Notes: generated by a model from the sequence alone, not told the origin. Shown: positions 25,154 through 34,621, counted from the stretch's first letter. The stretch is DNA of 53,656 bases from Deltaproteobacteria bacterium (GCA_019310385.1 JAFDEK010000012.1:1-53656); one strand, 5' to 3'. Numbers and translations are program-made.

Positions 25154-26488
25154 TCAGCGGGACGACCACCAATCCACGTAGTCGTCGAAGCTCGTCACGC
25201 TCTGACGGCGGGCGCCGCTCGATAGCGCCTCGACGAGCTCCGCCAGACCCTGGGTGGTGACGACCACCTGCCGTTCCACGCGCCTCGCTACCGGGGGCGC
25301 CGCGTGTCCGGCCCGTTGCGCGACCGCTGGCGCGATGGCGCCATAGGCTTCCTCGAATTCCATGGCGTCACTCCGGGAGTCCCACTGGCTCAGCCAGAAG
25401 AACTCGAGGCGATCGTTGCAACGCGCGACTAGATAGCGGTCGCCGTCCCAGCCTTGCCACACCTCCGCGTCGGCCGCGTTGCCGAGGTCGCTGAAGAGCA
25501 CCGAGAGGTTCAGCTCGCCCATGCTGTTCTCGTGCGCGAATTCGCAGCCCGGGGGCAGGGCGGCGCGCGGGCCTCCGAGGTCGATGGCGGTGAAGGCTTC
25601 GCGGCGCTTGTCGGCGTGGAGGACCTGCTCCGTGGAGGCGGGAGGGTCATCGAGAAGCTCCAGACCTTCCTCGTAGGCGAGTCGATAGCCCCTCACGTAG
25701 GGGTAGGTGAGGGTGAGGCGGATGATCGCGGGGGCGTCAGCAAGGGCGCTGCCCTCCCGCGACTCGAGCTCGCTGTGCAGGGTGTCCGTGTACGAGTCCG
25801 GCTGGGGAATGGGCCTGCCCAGCTCCATGGCTGCGAGGCCATAGCGGGTCGCGTCGCCCTCCAGCGCGGCCTGCACCGCTCCCACCAGGTCGTCGTTGTG
25901 GTGGGCCATGTCGCCGAGCTCGACCAGCTCGGGATAGCGTTGGTGCTGCAGCAGGTGGACGATCTCGTGGGCCAGGATCGCCTCGCGGTAGTAGTCCCGC
26001 CGGTGCATGGAGGAGATGGCGCGGAACCAGAAGGGCGGCGGCGCGATGTCGCTCACCACGTAGAGGGTGTTTTGCCCGGGGACGTAGACGCCGAGCAGCT
26101 CCTGGCTCATCACGTCGAGGAAGGTCTCGGCCAGGTCGCGATCCCGGGGCCACAGGCCGAGGGCCACCAATGCCGCCTCGTAGGCGCGGATGGCCTCCGC
26201 GGGCCACTCCTCCTCTACGGTCTCCCGAAGCACCTCGCGTATCTCGGCCTGGTCGAGCACCTGAGCCCTCAACTCACCCTGCGGCTCGATGCCCCTCGCC
26301 CGGGCCGTGCGGGCCGCCACCTCGTCGAAGGGCTCGCGGCGCAGCTGGTCTCCCGCCACCAGGGAGTAGCTGCACCCGCCGGCCGCGAGGGCCAGCGCCA
26401 GGGCGAGGCCGATTGCGAGGCCGATTGCCAGGCCGGAGGCGGGCAGCCTGCACGGGTCCTTGCTCGGGGTAGTCCGCTTCGGTGCCAT
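25154..26488 (-). CDS. Lipoprotein with HExxH zinc-metallopeptidase motif
   Basis: 444 residues from the ATG at 26488. The long signal region (GLAIGLAIGLALALALAAGG then C) is a lipoprotein signal built partly on a DNA direct repeat. The central domain contains ILAHEIVHLLQHQRYPEL, an intact HExxH zinc site. GAVQAALEGDATRYGLA about 25 residues later may supply the third, glutamate ligand of a gluzincin. The surrounding LGVYVPGQNTLYVVSD and DYYREAILAHE segments resemble the DUF4157-type and DUF6782-type predicted peptidases. I infer a periplasmic-face peptidase but no substrate. Divergent from the acyltransferase gene, 68 bases between starts. Confidence 0.7.
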   Translation of the reverse strand: MAPKRTTPSKDPCRLPASGLAIGLAIGLALALALAAGGCSYSLVAGDQLRREPFDEVAARTARARGIEPQGELRAQVLDQAEIREVLRETVEEEWPAEAIRAYEAALVALGLWPRDRDLAETFLDVMSQELLGVYVPGQNTLYVVSDIAPPPFWFRAISSMHRRDYYREAILAHEIVHLLQHQRYPELVELGDMAHHNDDLVGAVQAALEGDATRYGLAAMELGRPIPQPDSYTDTLHSELESREGSALADAPAIIRLTLTYPYVRGYRLAYEEGLELLDDPPASTEQVLHADKRREAFTAIDLGGPRAALPPGCEFAHENSMGELNLSVLFSDLGNAADAEVWQGWDGDRYLVARCNDRLEFFWLSQWDSRSDAMEFEEAYGAIAPAVAQRAGHAAPPVARRVERQVVVTTQGLAELVEALSSGARRQSVTSFDDYVDWWSSR

Positions 26489-26556
26489 GGTGCCCTCGTC
26501 CCTCCTCGCTCGGGCGGCGTTCGCCCGACGCATCGGGCCTTGATACTCTGGGCGCG

Positions 26557-27573
26557 ATGTCAGCAGAGGAAGCGCCACTCGCCGCGCGGGTTCCGGCCGT
26601 CGACTACATCAAGGTCTTCGCCATCGTGGCCGTGGTGTTCACCCACTCGATCCTCGACCCCGCCATGGGCCGCTACACGAGCTGGGACGAGCTGCTGGGC
26701 CGCTACTGGGTGAGCTACCACGTTCCGGCCTTCCTCGCTGTCTCGGGCTTCCTCTACTACCGACCGGTACCGATCCCTTCGCGTGGGGTCGTCCGGCGCT
26801 TCGCCCGCGTCCTCGTACCCTACCTCGTTGCCTCCTTCGTCGCGCTGGCCCTGGGCGCCGTGCCCGAGAAGGGGCCCTCCTTCCTGCATCGCCTGCTCAC
26901 GGGCAACACCCAGGGCACCTACTACTACATCTTCCTGATCGCCGTGTACGTCCCCACCATCGGGCTCCTCTCGCGCCTGCCCCGGCGCGCCGTCGGCCTG
27001 CTCTTCGGCGCCCTCGTGCTCTATCCCGTCGCCTCCCACTATGTGACGGCCCTGCGCATCTCCGAGACCCACTTCTGGCGCCTGCGCGACCCCCTCTACC
27101 CCTACGTCTTCTTCGTCGGGGGATGGCTCGTCCACATGCACCTGCCCCGGTTGAAGCGTTTCTATCTGCGCTTCGAGCTGCCCCTGTGCCTGGCGGCGAT
27201 CGTGGGCGTCGTCTTCTACTTCGAAGGTCCCCTGCGCGGCGGCTCCTGGCAGGACTATCTCGGCAACCGGATGATCTATAGCGCCAGCGTGCTGCTGCTC
27301 ATCAGCGCGGCTTCGGGCAGGCTGAACGCCCTGCTGTCAGCGGCCGGCGCGACCCCCGCCCCGCTGCGCTTCGTCGCGACCGCGACCTACACGATCTATC
27401 TCTACCACTATCTCTTCATCTACCCGGTGAGACAGGTCGCGATGGACCAGCACTGGCACCCGGCGGCCCGCATCCTCTGCGTGGCGCTGGCCGCCATGGC
27501 GGGCGGCTGCGCGGTGGCGTGGCTGGGGCGCAAGCTACTGGGAAGGCGCTCGAAGCTGATTCTCGGCGTCTGA
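26557..27573 (+). CDS. Acyltransferase family 3 membrane protein
   Basis: 338 residues with about ten membrane helices. Family features: VPAVDYIKVFAIVAVVFTHS (with the conserved His at the end of helix 1), YHVPAFLAVSGFLYYRP with RRFARVLVPYLVAS, YYYIFLIAVYVPTIGLL, and a late FVATATYTIYLYHYLFIYP. These enzymes O-acylate exported sugars, lipids or glycans using cytoplasmic acyl donors. The neighbours give no acceptor. Starts at the ATG at 26557. Confidence 0.85.
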   Translation: MSAEEAPLAARVPAVDYIKVFAIVAVVFTHSILDPAMGRYTSWDELLGRYWVSYHVPAFLAVSGFLYYRPVPIPSRGVVRRFARVLVPYLVASFVALALGAVPEKGPSFLHRLLTGNTQGTYYYIFLIAVYVPTIGLLSRLPRRAVGLLFGALVLYPVASHYVTALRISETHFWRLRDPLYPYVFFVGGWLVHMHLPRLKRFYLRFELPLCLAAIVGVVFYFEGPLRGGSWQDYLGNRMIYSASVLLLISAASGRLNALLSAAGATPAPLRFVATATYTIYLYHYLFIYPVRQVAMDQHWHPAARILCVALAAMAGGCAVAWLGRKLLGRRSKLILGV

Positions 27574-27671
27574 GCCTCCATCCGGGGCCCGATCCTGGCG
27601 GGAATCCTCCAGGCTCTGGCAATCCGCGCCCGGATTGCGAAGATATGGGTTCTTCGCAGGAAGGAGTTCCC

Positions 27672-28922
27672 ATGTCCAAGATCCTAATCCTCAGCTCCGA
27701 TTGCCACGCGGGTGCGCTGCCCGCGACCTACAACGAGTACCTGCCTTCGAAGTATCACGAAGCCGCCAATCAGTGGTGGGTGGGGTTCGCGAAGGAATCG
27801 ATGGCGCGGACGGGGACCTTCTTCGATCAGGAAGCCGTCGACCAGCTCGCGGAGCAGACCGGAGAAGAGGGGCAGTTCCAGGCATTCACGCGGCAGAATC
27901 CCGAAGAGATCGAAGACTCGGTTCTGCTCGACATGCTGAGTGACGGCACCAGTGCGTTCTCACCGCGACTCGGCGAGTGGGATGCGAAGGTCCGCTGCGA
28001 GGATCTCGATGGAGACGGGGTCGCGGGGGAGGTCATCTTTCCCCAGATGGCGCCTTTCGGCGCGGGACTCATGCAGTACCGCAATCCCATCGATCCGGAG
28101 CACAACCTGGCGGGCATCCGCGCCTACAATCGCTGGCTCGCGGACCTCTGTAACACGAGCCCGGGCCGGCACGCCGGGGTGGCGCTCGTCAACGTCGACG
28201 ACATCGAGGTCACCTGCGAGGAGGTGCGGGCCGCCAAGGAGATGGGACTGTGGGGCGGAGTGTTGCTCCCGACGAGTACCGGAGAGCACCCCTTCTATCA
28301 CCACCCCCGCTACGAGCCCTTGTGGGCGCTCTGCGAAGAGCTCGACATGCCGCTGCAGGCCCACTCGGGTTGGTCACCCGATTACGGCGATGTCCCGAGT
28401 GCCACGGCGATGTACATCAGCGAGGTCGCGATCTGGGCGCAACGATCCTTCGCCGCCCTGGTATGGTCGGGCGCCTTCGAGCGCCATCCCGGACTGAAGT
28501 TGATCCTCACCGAGGCCGGCACCGTCTGGATCCTCGAACGGCTGAGGGACCTCGAGATCAAATCGGGTTTTCCCTTCTTCAAACACTTCAGCGCCGAGCT
28601 TTCGCTCACACCGACCGAGTACTTCCATCGTCAGTGCTACATCGGCGCCTCGTTCATGCCCGCGGAGGAGGGCCGCGAGCGGCACCGTGTCGGTCTCGAC
28701 CGGATCCTGTGGGGCTCCGACTACCCCCACATGGAAGGCACCTGGCCCAATACGGCGCAGTACCTGAGGGAGACCTTTGCCGACTATCCCGAGAGCGAGA
28801 TCCGAGCGATCCTCGGCACCAACGCGCTCGAGGCCTACGGATTCGATCCAGCGGTAGTGGAGCCCATCGCGGAGAAGGTCGGGCCGGCACTCTCGGACAT
28901 CAGGGGCAGCGCCCCGTCATAG
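27672..28922 (+). CDS. Amidohydrolase-2 family metal-dependent hydrolase
   Basis: 416 residues from the ATG at 27672, with AAGGAG 5 bases upstream. TIM-barrel family related to ACMS decarboxylase: SSDCHAG replaces the usual D-x-H near the N-terminus, GEVIFPQMAPFGAGL, RAYNRWLADLCNTSPGRHAG, MPLQAHSGWSPDYGD (barrel His), HPGLKLILTEAGTVWILERL and RILWGSDYPHMEGTWPN (the metal/catalytic Asp). This subgroup (about 400 residues, SSDxHxG start) is abundant in soil and marine bacteria that degrade aromatics or steroids, but no substrate is proven. The KstD-like gene at 32.3 kb fits the same metabolic theme. Confidence 0.85.
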   Translation: MSKILILSSDCHAGALPATYNEYLPSKYHEAANQWWVGFAKESMARTGTFFDQEAVDQLAEQTGEEGQFQAFTRQNPEEIEDSVLLDMLSDGTSAFSPRLGEWDAKVRCEDLDGDGVAGEVIFPQMAPFGAGLMQYRNPIDPEHNLAGIRAYNRWLADLCNTSPGRHAGVALVNVDDIEVTCEEVRAAKEMGLWGGVLLPTSTGEHPFYHHPRYEPLWALCEELDMPLQAHSGWSPDYGDVPSATAMYISEVAIWAQRSFAALVWSGAFERHPGLKLILTEAGTVWILERLRDLEIKSGFPFFKHFSAELSLTPTEYFHRQCYIGASFMPAEEGRERHRVGLDRILWGSDYPHMEGTWPNTAQYLRETFADYPESEIRAILGTNALEAYGFDPAVVEPIAEKVGPALSDIRGSAPS

Positions 28923-28952
28923 GGGCTGCCGCCGCCGGCGAGCCGAGCTCCC

Positions 28953-29606
28953 TCAGCGACCCACCGACAAGGCGCGCAGATAGCGCCACGCGCTCGTCGG
29001 GCTCGGGGAGAGCCAGAGCAGCCGGGCTCGCACGCGTCGGAGGTTGCGGCCCTTCGAGCGCATGGCGAGCTCTGCGAGCAGGCGCAGCGCGTGCCGCCGC
29101 TGGCCGGACTTTGCGAGGAGGCAGGCGAGGTCGTAGCTCACCCGGAAGTCCGTCGGGTCGAGCTTGCGTGCCTGGATGAGCAGCCCGATCGCCTCGGGGC
29201 GTCTCTTCCTCGAGCGGAAGTGCTGGCGTCCATCGAGGAGGGCTTCGATCGCGTCTGCCTTCCGGCCCCGTCGCGTCTCCAGCTCCGCGACGCTCCGCCA
29301 GAGTGTGGCCTCCCGGGGCAGGTTGTCGGCCGCTGCGCGGTAGAGACCGATCGCCCGATCGTCGAAGCCTCGGACCAGCATCCCCTGCGCGGCCTTCTGA
29401 TAGCTCGCCATCGCCTCCGAACCCTGTCGGGTATGCACCAGGAGGGGCGCGATCTTCTGGTGGATCTCGGAGTTCTCCGGCTCCACCGCGAGCACCTCGC
29501 GATAGAGCGCGATCGCCTTCTTGTGCTTTCGCTTCTTGCGCGCCGCCGCGGCGCGCTTCAGCAAGCGCGTTCGGTCATAGCTCTTCGATCTCGCCAACAT
29601 CGGCAT
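28953..29606 (-). CDS. Tetratricopeptide-repeat protein
   Basis: 217 residues; the start is the ATG at 29606 (GGAGAA upstream) or 29600. A basic leader (RTRLLKRAAAARKKRKHKKA) is followed by TPR-like helical pairs: AIALYREVLAVEPENSEIHQ, AMASYQKAAQGML, AIGLYRAAADNLPREATLWR, AIGLLIQARKLDPTDFRVSY and ALRLLAELAMRSKGRNLRRV. The A-x-x-x-Y/L-x-x-A-L-x-x-x-P consensus recurs. No signal peptide, so it is cytoplasmic; probably a scaffold or partner-binding protein. No partner is obvious nearby. Confidence 0.75.
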   Translation of the reverse strand: MPMLARSKSYDRTRLLKRAAAARKKRKHKKAIALYREVLAVEPENSEIHQKIAPLLVHTRQGSEAMASYQKAAQGMLVRGFDDRAIGLYRAAADNLPREATLWRSVAELETRRGRKADAIEALLDGRQHFRSRKRRPEAIGLLIQARKLDPTDFRVSYDLACLLAKSGQRRHALRLLAELAMRSKGRNLRRVRARLLWLSPSPTSAWRYLRALSVGR

Positions 29607-29733
29607 GCTCGTTCTCCGCCCCCCATCCCTATCGGTCGATTCGCAGAATGGGCGTACCCCTTTCGACCACATCCAGGCTGCAGGCGGTTGCCGCCAGCTT
29701 GCCCGTGGGTGTAGGATCTGTGCTCTCCATCAC

Positions 29734-30156
29734 ATGGACGCAATGAAGTACGCATCGATCGCCTCTCTCGTCCTCCTGGTCCTGGTCGGCGGCTACGCAG
29801 TCGCGAGCCGCATGATCTTGAATCCGCGTGTCGTCCGGGAGCTGCGCGAGCATCCGGACGGGGAACGCGCACGCAAGGTGATGCTCATCACCTTGCCTTC
29901 GGGCAAGGCGATTCCGGTCAACTACCTCCGGGACGGACAGCGGGTGTACGCCGGAGCGGACTTCCCCTGGTGGCGGGAGCTGCGAGGCGGGGGTGCCGAA
30001 GTCAGCGTCCTCATCCGAGGTCGAAGCCTGAAGGGACACGGTCGGGCGATAGAGGATGACCCCGTGCTGCGCACATCGGTGTTCGGTCGGCTGCGGCCGA
30101 CTGCACCGAAGTGGGCCGGCACGCTGGTCGAGGTCACCTTCGAGAAACCGCGCTGA
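29734..30156 (+). CDS. Deazaflavin (F420)-dependent nitroreductase-like protein with N-terminal membrane helix
   Basis: 140 residues from the ATG at 29734 (29743 possible). One N-terminal helix (IASLVLLVLVGGYAVAS) anchors it. The rest follows the split beta-barrel DUF385/F420-dependent reductase pattern: LITLPSGKAIPVNYLRDGQR, VYAGADFPWWRELRGGGAEV and VLIRGRSLKGHGRAIEDD. In relatives these residues bind F420 or a related deazaflavin and reduce nitro or enone substrates. Whether this organism makes F420 is not shown by the window. Divergent from the TPR gene. Confidence 0.7.
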   Translation: MDAMKYASIASLVLLVLVGGYAVASRMILNPRVVRELREHPDGERARKVMLITLPSGKAIPVNYLRDGQRVYAGADFPWWRELRGGGAEVSVLIRGRSLKGHGRAIEDDPVLRTSVFGRLRPTAPKWAGTLVEVTFEKPR

Positions 30157-30455
30157 GGTCAGCCGGCCTCCACCACCGCCTCCGCACCCCCATTTTTCGA
30201 ATCCTCCACGCGACACGAGGCTGTGATCCTCGATTGGGGGCATGAGGCCCCACGTAGAATTCTCCCCAGATCGCCAGGGCTTCGTCGAAGGAGGAGGGTT
30301 TCTTGCCGCCCTCTGCCTCCCGCATGGAAAATCGCTTGCTTCCGCAGATCACGTGTGAGATGAAGTCCGATCAGTAGGTGAGAGCCAGATTGCTTTGTTC
30401 CGAGTTCCTCTCTCCATGGGGATCGAGAGCGACGCGGGTGACGAGGAGAACGGTC

Positions 30456-31516
30456 GTGACGAATTGGACGCGTGTCTTGGTTCGCGTATTGGTGATCAGT
30501 CTTGCTCTGATGGGTTCCTCCCAGGCGCACTCGGACGAGACCCCAGGTGATCCCGAGTTGCTGAACGGCGCCGCGAAGATCGCGCACCTCGAATGGAAGT
30601 CGGCAAGTGGCCAGGAAGGGCAGCCGCAGGCTCTCACGCTGGTCAATCTGCGAGAGTCCACATCTCCGGCCCGGGCCGGCAATGCCGATTACGCGGTGAT
30701 GCCGGAGGGCGCGCTCGAGGGGGGCGGTCCTCCGCCCCTGGGTGATCCGCCCATCGAACTGGGCAGTGGTGCGTGGGTGCGGACGAAGATCGGCAACACG
30801 ATCACCTATGACGCCGACGTCAAGTGTGGGACGAAGAAGATCGGAACCCTGCACTTCGAATACTATCTGTGGAAGGGCAACTCCACGTCGAACAATGATC
30901 CCAATAACATCGGTGGAGCCGCCATGGCGGGCGGCTTCCAGCTGGACCCGGAGTCGACTTGCGTGCTCGAAGACGGCTGGATCTGGGGCTTCGTTCAGAC
31001 GGTATCCGCCACCCGCCCGGCGCGAACGTATGGGGAGCCGCCGCCGACGAGTGGTTCGTCGATTCCGCCAACCGAACCGATCCCGATTATCCCTTCGAAC
31101 AGCCGGGATACACCCACGGATTCCAGGACTTCCCATGGCGTGTTCTGGCCGCTCCCGCCGATTCGTGGAACGGCGAGCTCGCGCTGGTCTGCAAGAACCT
31201 GACGACCAAAGAGATGAAGATCATGGGGTCGCTGCTCTGGGGCTTCCAGATCACCGCGGCCGGCGACGTCGAGGAGGGCACCCTGCCCAACTTCGGTTCT
31301 CCGAACTTCTGGGGTCCCCCCTCTCAGAATTTCATCGACACCGTACTGAAGGACTGGACGGGGGTGGATTTCTCCGCCTGGTCGGTGGCCGCAGGCTGCT
31401 GTTGTGATCCGGACAAGATTCCCACGCTCTCGCAGTGGGGCCTGATCAGCTTCGGCTTGCTGCTTCTCGGGGCGATGTACTTCACCATCCGCCGTCGGGG
31501 CTCACCTCGAGGGTGA
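30456..31516 (+). CDS. Secreted IPTL-CTERM protein (frameshifted)
   Basis: The start is the GTG at 30456 with GAGGAG 7 bases upstream; the signal peptide is VLVRVLVISLALMGSSQA. The frame is good to about 31010 (KIGNTITYDADVKCG, CVLEDGWIWGFVQTVSA). It then loses sense, while the -1 frame takes over (ANVWGAAADEWFVDSANRTD, GFQDFPWRVLAAPADSWNGE, CKNLTTKEMKIMGSLLWGF). That frame ends in a textbook IPTL-CTERM signal: DKIPTLSQWGLISFGLLLLG, then a short helix and RRRG. One extra C in the run at 31016-31018 would join both halves. It is an expected substrate of the exosortase H at 49.0-49.6 kb. Its 3' end overlaps the convergent gene by 35 bases. Confidence 0.75.
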
Positions 31517-32102
31517 TCTCGTTGCTCACCACCGACCCTACCCAACATCCCGCCTCGAAGGCGTTCTGCGGATTCACGCGCTCCTTGGTGTAGATCGCGC
31601 GGATGCGGTAGGTCCCGGGCTTCTCGAAGAGAAACACCTGGGCGCCGAACTCGGGCAGCGTGAAGACATGGCCGTACATGTCCCGTGTCCATTCAAGGCT
31701 CCCGCCCGGATCGATGGTCCGTACCCGCTCCGCCGTGGCGGGCACAGCCGATGGGATGCGATCCATCCGGGGAGTGGATTCGATTCGCTCCCCGTCGAAA
31801 CTGAGGTCGAGCCTCAGCCTTCCCTTTTCGGCTAGCTGGTTGAGGTCCAGCTTCAGCGGTCGGTCCCCGCGGTTCTCGAAGCTGAAGCCAAGCCGAAGCT
31901 CCGGGTGGATGTAGCCGTGGGGCGTCCAGGCGGCCTCGCTTCGGTCGCCCGCGAGTACCAGCTTCAATCCGTGGACCCCTTCGTCAGGCAAGGATCGACC
32001 TCCGCCTGCGTCACCGGGTATGGGGATCCCCAGGATCGCCGCGCCGCCAGCCGCGCAGAGAGCCATCCAGGCCGGAAGCCTCCTGGTATCCACACTCGCC
32101 AT
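31482..32102 (-). CDS. Hypothetical secreted beta-rich protein
   Basis: 206 residues from the ATG at 32102. A signal peptide (LPAWMALCAAGGAAILGIPI) is followed by one immunoglobulin-like domain. Features are LKLVLAGDRSEAAW, PELRLGFSFENRGDRPLKLD, a proline-rich turn, FGAQVFLFEKPGTYRIRAIY and a terminal WVGSVVSNEITLEV. The ending (a PGTYRI strand, then W-x-G-x-x-x-S-N strand) is a pattern I have seen in uncharacterised secreted proteins, without a known role. Its last 35 bases overlap the end of the IPTL-CTERM gene on the other strand. Confidence 0.65.
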   Translation of the reverse strand: MASVDTRRLPAWMALCAAGGAAILGIPIPGDAGGGRSLPDEGVHGLKLVLAGDRSEAAWTPHGYIHPELRLGFSFENRGDRPLKLDLNQLAEKGRLRLDLSFDGERIESTPRMDRIPSAVPATAERVRTIDPGGSLEWTRDMYGHVFTLPEFGAQVFLFEKPGTYRIRAIYTKERVNPQNAFEAGCWVGSVVSNEITLEVSPDGGW

Positions 32103-32256
32103 TGGCTTGCTCCGCTCAGGAGAGGAGGATGACGATTCTATCTCAGCGAGCGCCCTCCCGTTGGCGCATCGGCTGCGCTCGCCGAGCCACCCCCTATACT
32201 CCGCCTCCCGACGCGGCGCCCGCTGGGGTGCGAAAACGGAAGACGGAGGTTCTGAA

Positions 32257-33966
32257 ATGAGCGAGAGCATCACCTCGGGCTGGGATCACGAAGTCGACGT
32301 TCTGGTCGTCGGTACGGGCGCAGGTGCCATGACGGCCGCGCTGAAGGCCCACGACCAGGGAGGACGGGTCCTTCTGATCGAGAAGTCGAGCCAATATGGC
32401 GGCTCTTCCGCCATGTCGTCCTGCCTGCTCTGGGTGCCCAACAATCACCTGATGCCGGGGGTGGGGATCGACGACAGCCCCGAGGAGTCCATCGAGTACT
32501 TGCGGGGGACGACTGCGGGCGTCGTCCCCGAAGAGCGACTCCTGGCCTACCGCGACAAGGGCCCCGAGATGCTGCGCTACCTCACCGACGAGACCCGGGT
32601 CGAGCTGATCGGCCTCCCCGAGTACCCCGACTACTACCCTGCCGTGAAGGGCAGCAAGCCCGGCGGTCGATCCGTCGAGCCCGCCCACTTCGACGCTCGG
32701 GTCCTCGGCGAAGACTTCCTCAACCTGCGATCCCAGAACCTCCAGATGCAGGTGATCGGCCGCCTGGGGATGACGGCCGTCGAGGCGCGCCAGGTTCTCA
32801 CCGGCCAGCCCGGCGGGATGCTGCTCTTCGCCAAGCTGGTGCTCAAGTACATCCTCGACATTCCGTGGCGCTTCCGCTCCCGGCGCGACCGCAACCCCTC
32901 GGGAGGCAACGCGCTGATCGGCATGCTGCGCCTCTCCCTGCGCGACCGGGACGTGCCCCTCTGGCTCGACACGCCGGCCCGCGAGCTCGTCATCGAAGAC
33001 GGCCGCGTCGTTGGAATCGTTGCCGAGAAGGAGGGCCAGCCCTTCCGGATTCGTGCCACCCGGGGCGTGATCCTGGGCGCAGGTGGCTTCGAGGGCAACC
33101 AGGCCATGCGCGAGAAGTACCTCCCCAACCCCACCCGCGCCGAGTGGACCTGCGGAAATCCCGACAACACCGGCGACATCATCGAGATGGGGCTCGACGC
33201 CGGCGCCGCCGTCGATCTGATGGACGACGCCTGGTGGGGCCCGACCTCCGTGGTTCCCGGCGAGGACATCGCGCGCATGCTCGTGATCGAGAAGTCCCTG
33301 CCGGGCAGCATCCTGGTGAGCAAGGCCGGCCGGCGCTTCGTCAACGAGGCCGCGCCCTACATCGACATCGTCAACAGCATGTACGCAACCCACACTCCCG
33401 AGAACCCCTGCGTCCCCGCCTACTTCGTCTTCGATGCCACCTATCGCCAGAAGTACATGTGCGGCCCGATCATGCAAGGATCCGCGTCGCCTGACTGGAT
33501 GGTGAAGAAGTTCTTCAGCGAGGGATACCTGAAGCGGGCCAACACCATCGAGGAGCTCGCAGGGCAACTCGGGGTGGATGCCGAGGGCCTGAGGGACTCC
33601 GTTGCGCGCAACAACGAATACGCGAAGACGGGCAAGGATCCCGAGTTCAACCGCGGGGACAACATCTACGATCGCTACTACGGGGACTCCCAGGTCGAGC
33701 CGAATCCCTGCATCGGTCCCATCGAGAAGGCTCCCTTCTACGCCATCGAGGCCTTCGCGGGTGAGCTGGGGACCAAGGGGGGCCTCGCGGTGGACGAGCA
33801 GGCCCGCGTGCTGCACACCTCCGGTCAGGCCATTCCTGGGCTCTACGCGATCGGGAACTGCTCCTCGGCAGTCATGGGCCGGAGCTACCCCGGAGCGGGT
33901 GCCACCATCGGCCCGGCGTGTGCCTTCGGCTACGTCGCGGCCATGGATGCGATGAAGGGAAGCTAG
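32257..33966 (+). CDS. FAD-dependent 3-ketosteroid dehydrogenase/fumarate reductase-type flavoprotein
   Basis: 569 residues from the ATG at 32257, with GGAGG 7 bases upstream. Rossmann FAD loop VDVLVVGTGAGAMTAALKAH, then VLLIEKSSQYGGSSAMS (the family GG-S motif), an oxidised-strand block RATRGVILGAGGFEGNQ, a catalytic-region SMYATHTPENP, and the C-terminal FAD motif LYAIGNCSSAVMGRSYPGAG followed by ATIGPACAFGYVAA. The family includes 3-oxosteroid delta-1 dehydrogenases (KstD) and fumarate reductases. The YPGAG ending and Y-x-A-I-E near FYAIEAFAGELGTKGG favour the KstD-like side. The exact substrate is not decided by sequence. Confidence 0.85.
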   Translation: MSESITSGWDHEVDVLVVGTGAGAMTAALKAHDQGGRVLLIEKSSQYGGSSAMSSCLLWVPNNHLMPGVGIDDSPEESIEYLRGTTAGVVPEERLLAYRDKGPEMLRYLTDETRVELIGLPEYPDYYPAVKGSKPGGRSVEPAHFDARVLGEDFLNLRSQNLQMQVIGRLGMTAVEARQVLTGQPGGMLLFAKLVLKYILDIPWRFRSRRDRNPSGGNALIGMLRLSLRDRDVPLWLDTPARELVIEDGRVVGIVAEKEGQPFRIRATRGVILGAGGFEGNQAMREKYLPNPTRAEWTCGNPDNTGDIIEMGLDAGAAVDLMDDAWWGPTSVVPGEDIARMLVIEKSLPGSILVSKAGRRFVNEAAPYIDIVNSMYATHTPENPCVPAYFVFDATYRQKYMCGPIMQGSASPDWMVKKFFSEGYLKRANTIEELAGQLGVDAEGLRDSVARNNEYAKTGKDPEFNRGDNIYDRYYGDSQVEPNPCIGPIEKAPFYAIEAFAGELGTKGGLAVDEQARVLHTSGQAIPGLYAIGNCSSAVMGRSYPGAGATIGPACAFGYVAAMDAMKGS

Positions 33967-33971
33967 CTGGG

Positions 33972-34550
33972 CTAGGGCTCGGTCTGCCGGTCGAGCTCCG
34001 AGAAGGCCCGGGGCGCACGCTCCTGGACGGTCTGGCGCAGCTCCTCCGGGAGGTTGCCCATCTGACTCAGGGAGTCCTGGAAGTTCGCGAGATCGAGCGC
34101 CACGAGGGCAAAGAGGGTTCCGTAGTCGGAGATCCAGGTGTCCTGCATCTCGCTTCCCGACAGGGTGAAGTCGGTAATCTGGCGGCTGACCACCTCGATC
34201 TGCTCCTTGCCCTTCCCCTTCGACGGCGGGTGATCCTCGAGCATGGTCTCGATGGTGATCTCGAGGGTGCGGGCCATCTCCGTGCGTCCCCGCGCGACGG
34301 CGGTCGTGCGGGCGAGGGCGATGTTGCGGGTGCCCCGGAAGGATCCGACGCCGCAGATCTTGGTCGCCCCGCCGTCGTCCCAGTAGCTGTTGCAGTTCGT
34401 GCGCACCCAGTCGGGAGCCGTGGCGAGCTCCGCGGCCAGGTCGTCCGGGGGATGAGCGCTGTGCTTCGAGCTCGCGCACCCCGCGCTGGCGAGGGATGCC
34501 AACAGGGCAGCGGCGAGCACGCTGCGGGTGAGGTCGAACGACGATCGCAT
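33972..34550 (-). CDS. LPP20-type lipoprotein
   Basis: 192 residues from the ATG at 34550. Signal peptide with lipobox (LASLASAGC). The rest follows the LPP20/DUF400-like pattern: APDWVRTNCNSYWDDGG, then KICGVGSFRGTRNIALARTT and AVARGRTEMARTLEITIETM (the conserved A-x-x-x-A-R-x-x-M/L-A). Similar lipoproteins in Helicobacter and Vibrio (FlgP-like) sit in the outer membrane, some linked to flagella; no flagellar gene is present here. Convergent with the flavoprotein gene, five bases between stops. Confidence 0.75.
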   Translation of the reverse strand: MRSSFDLTRSVLAAALLASLASAGCASSKHSAHPPDDLAAELATAPDWVRTNCNSYWDDGGATKICGVGSFRGTRNIALARTTAVARGRTEMARTLEITIETMLEDHPPSKGKGKEQIEVVSRQITDFTLSGSEMQDTWISDYGTLFALVALDLANFQDSLSQMGNLPEELRQTVQERAPRAFSELDRQTEP

Positions 34551-34621
34551 GGGGATCTCCCGGGCCCTCGATCCGGCCGATGCGGGAGAGGCTAGCAGCC
34601 CTCGGGAGAACGCTCCGGGCC

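Noticed and set aside
25100..27500. Steroid or aromatic degradation gene cluster including the amidohydrolase and KstD-like genes
   Set aside because: The two genes are 3.4 kb apart with unrelated genes on both strands between them; no further pathway gene is present.
30134..30352. Small minus-strand frame in the gap before the IPTL-CTERM gene (contains PSSFDEALAIWGEFYVG)
   Set aside because: The first 25 codons have some coding character, but the rest decays, no ribosome site is visible and no family is recognised; it may be a fragment of a lost gene.
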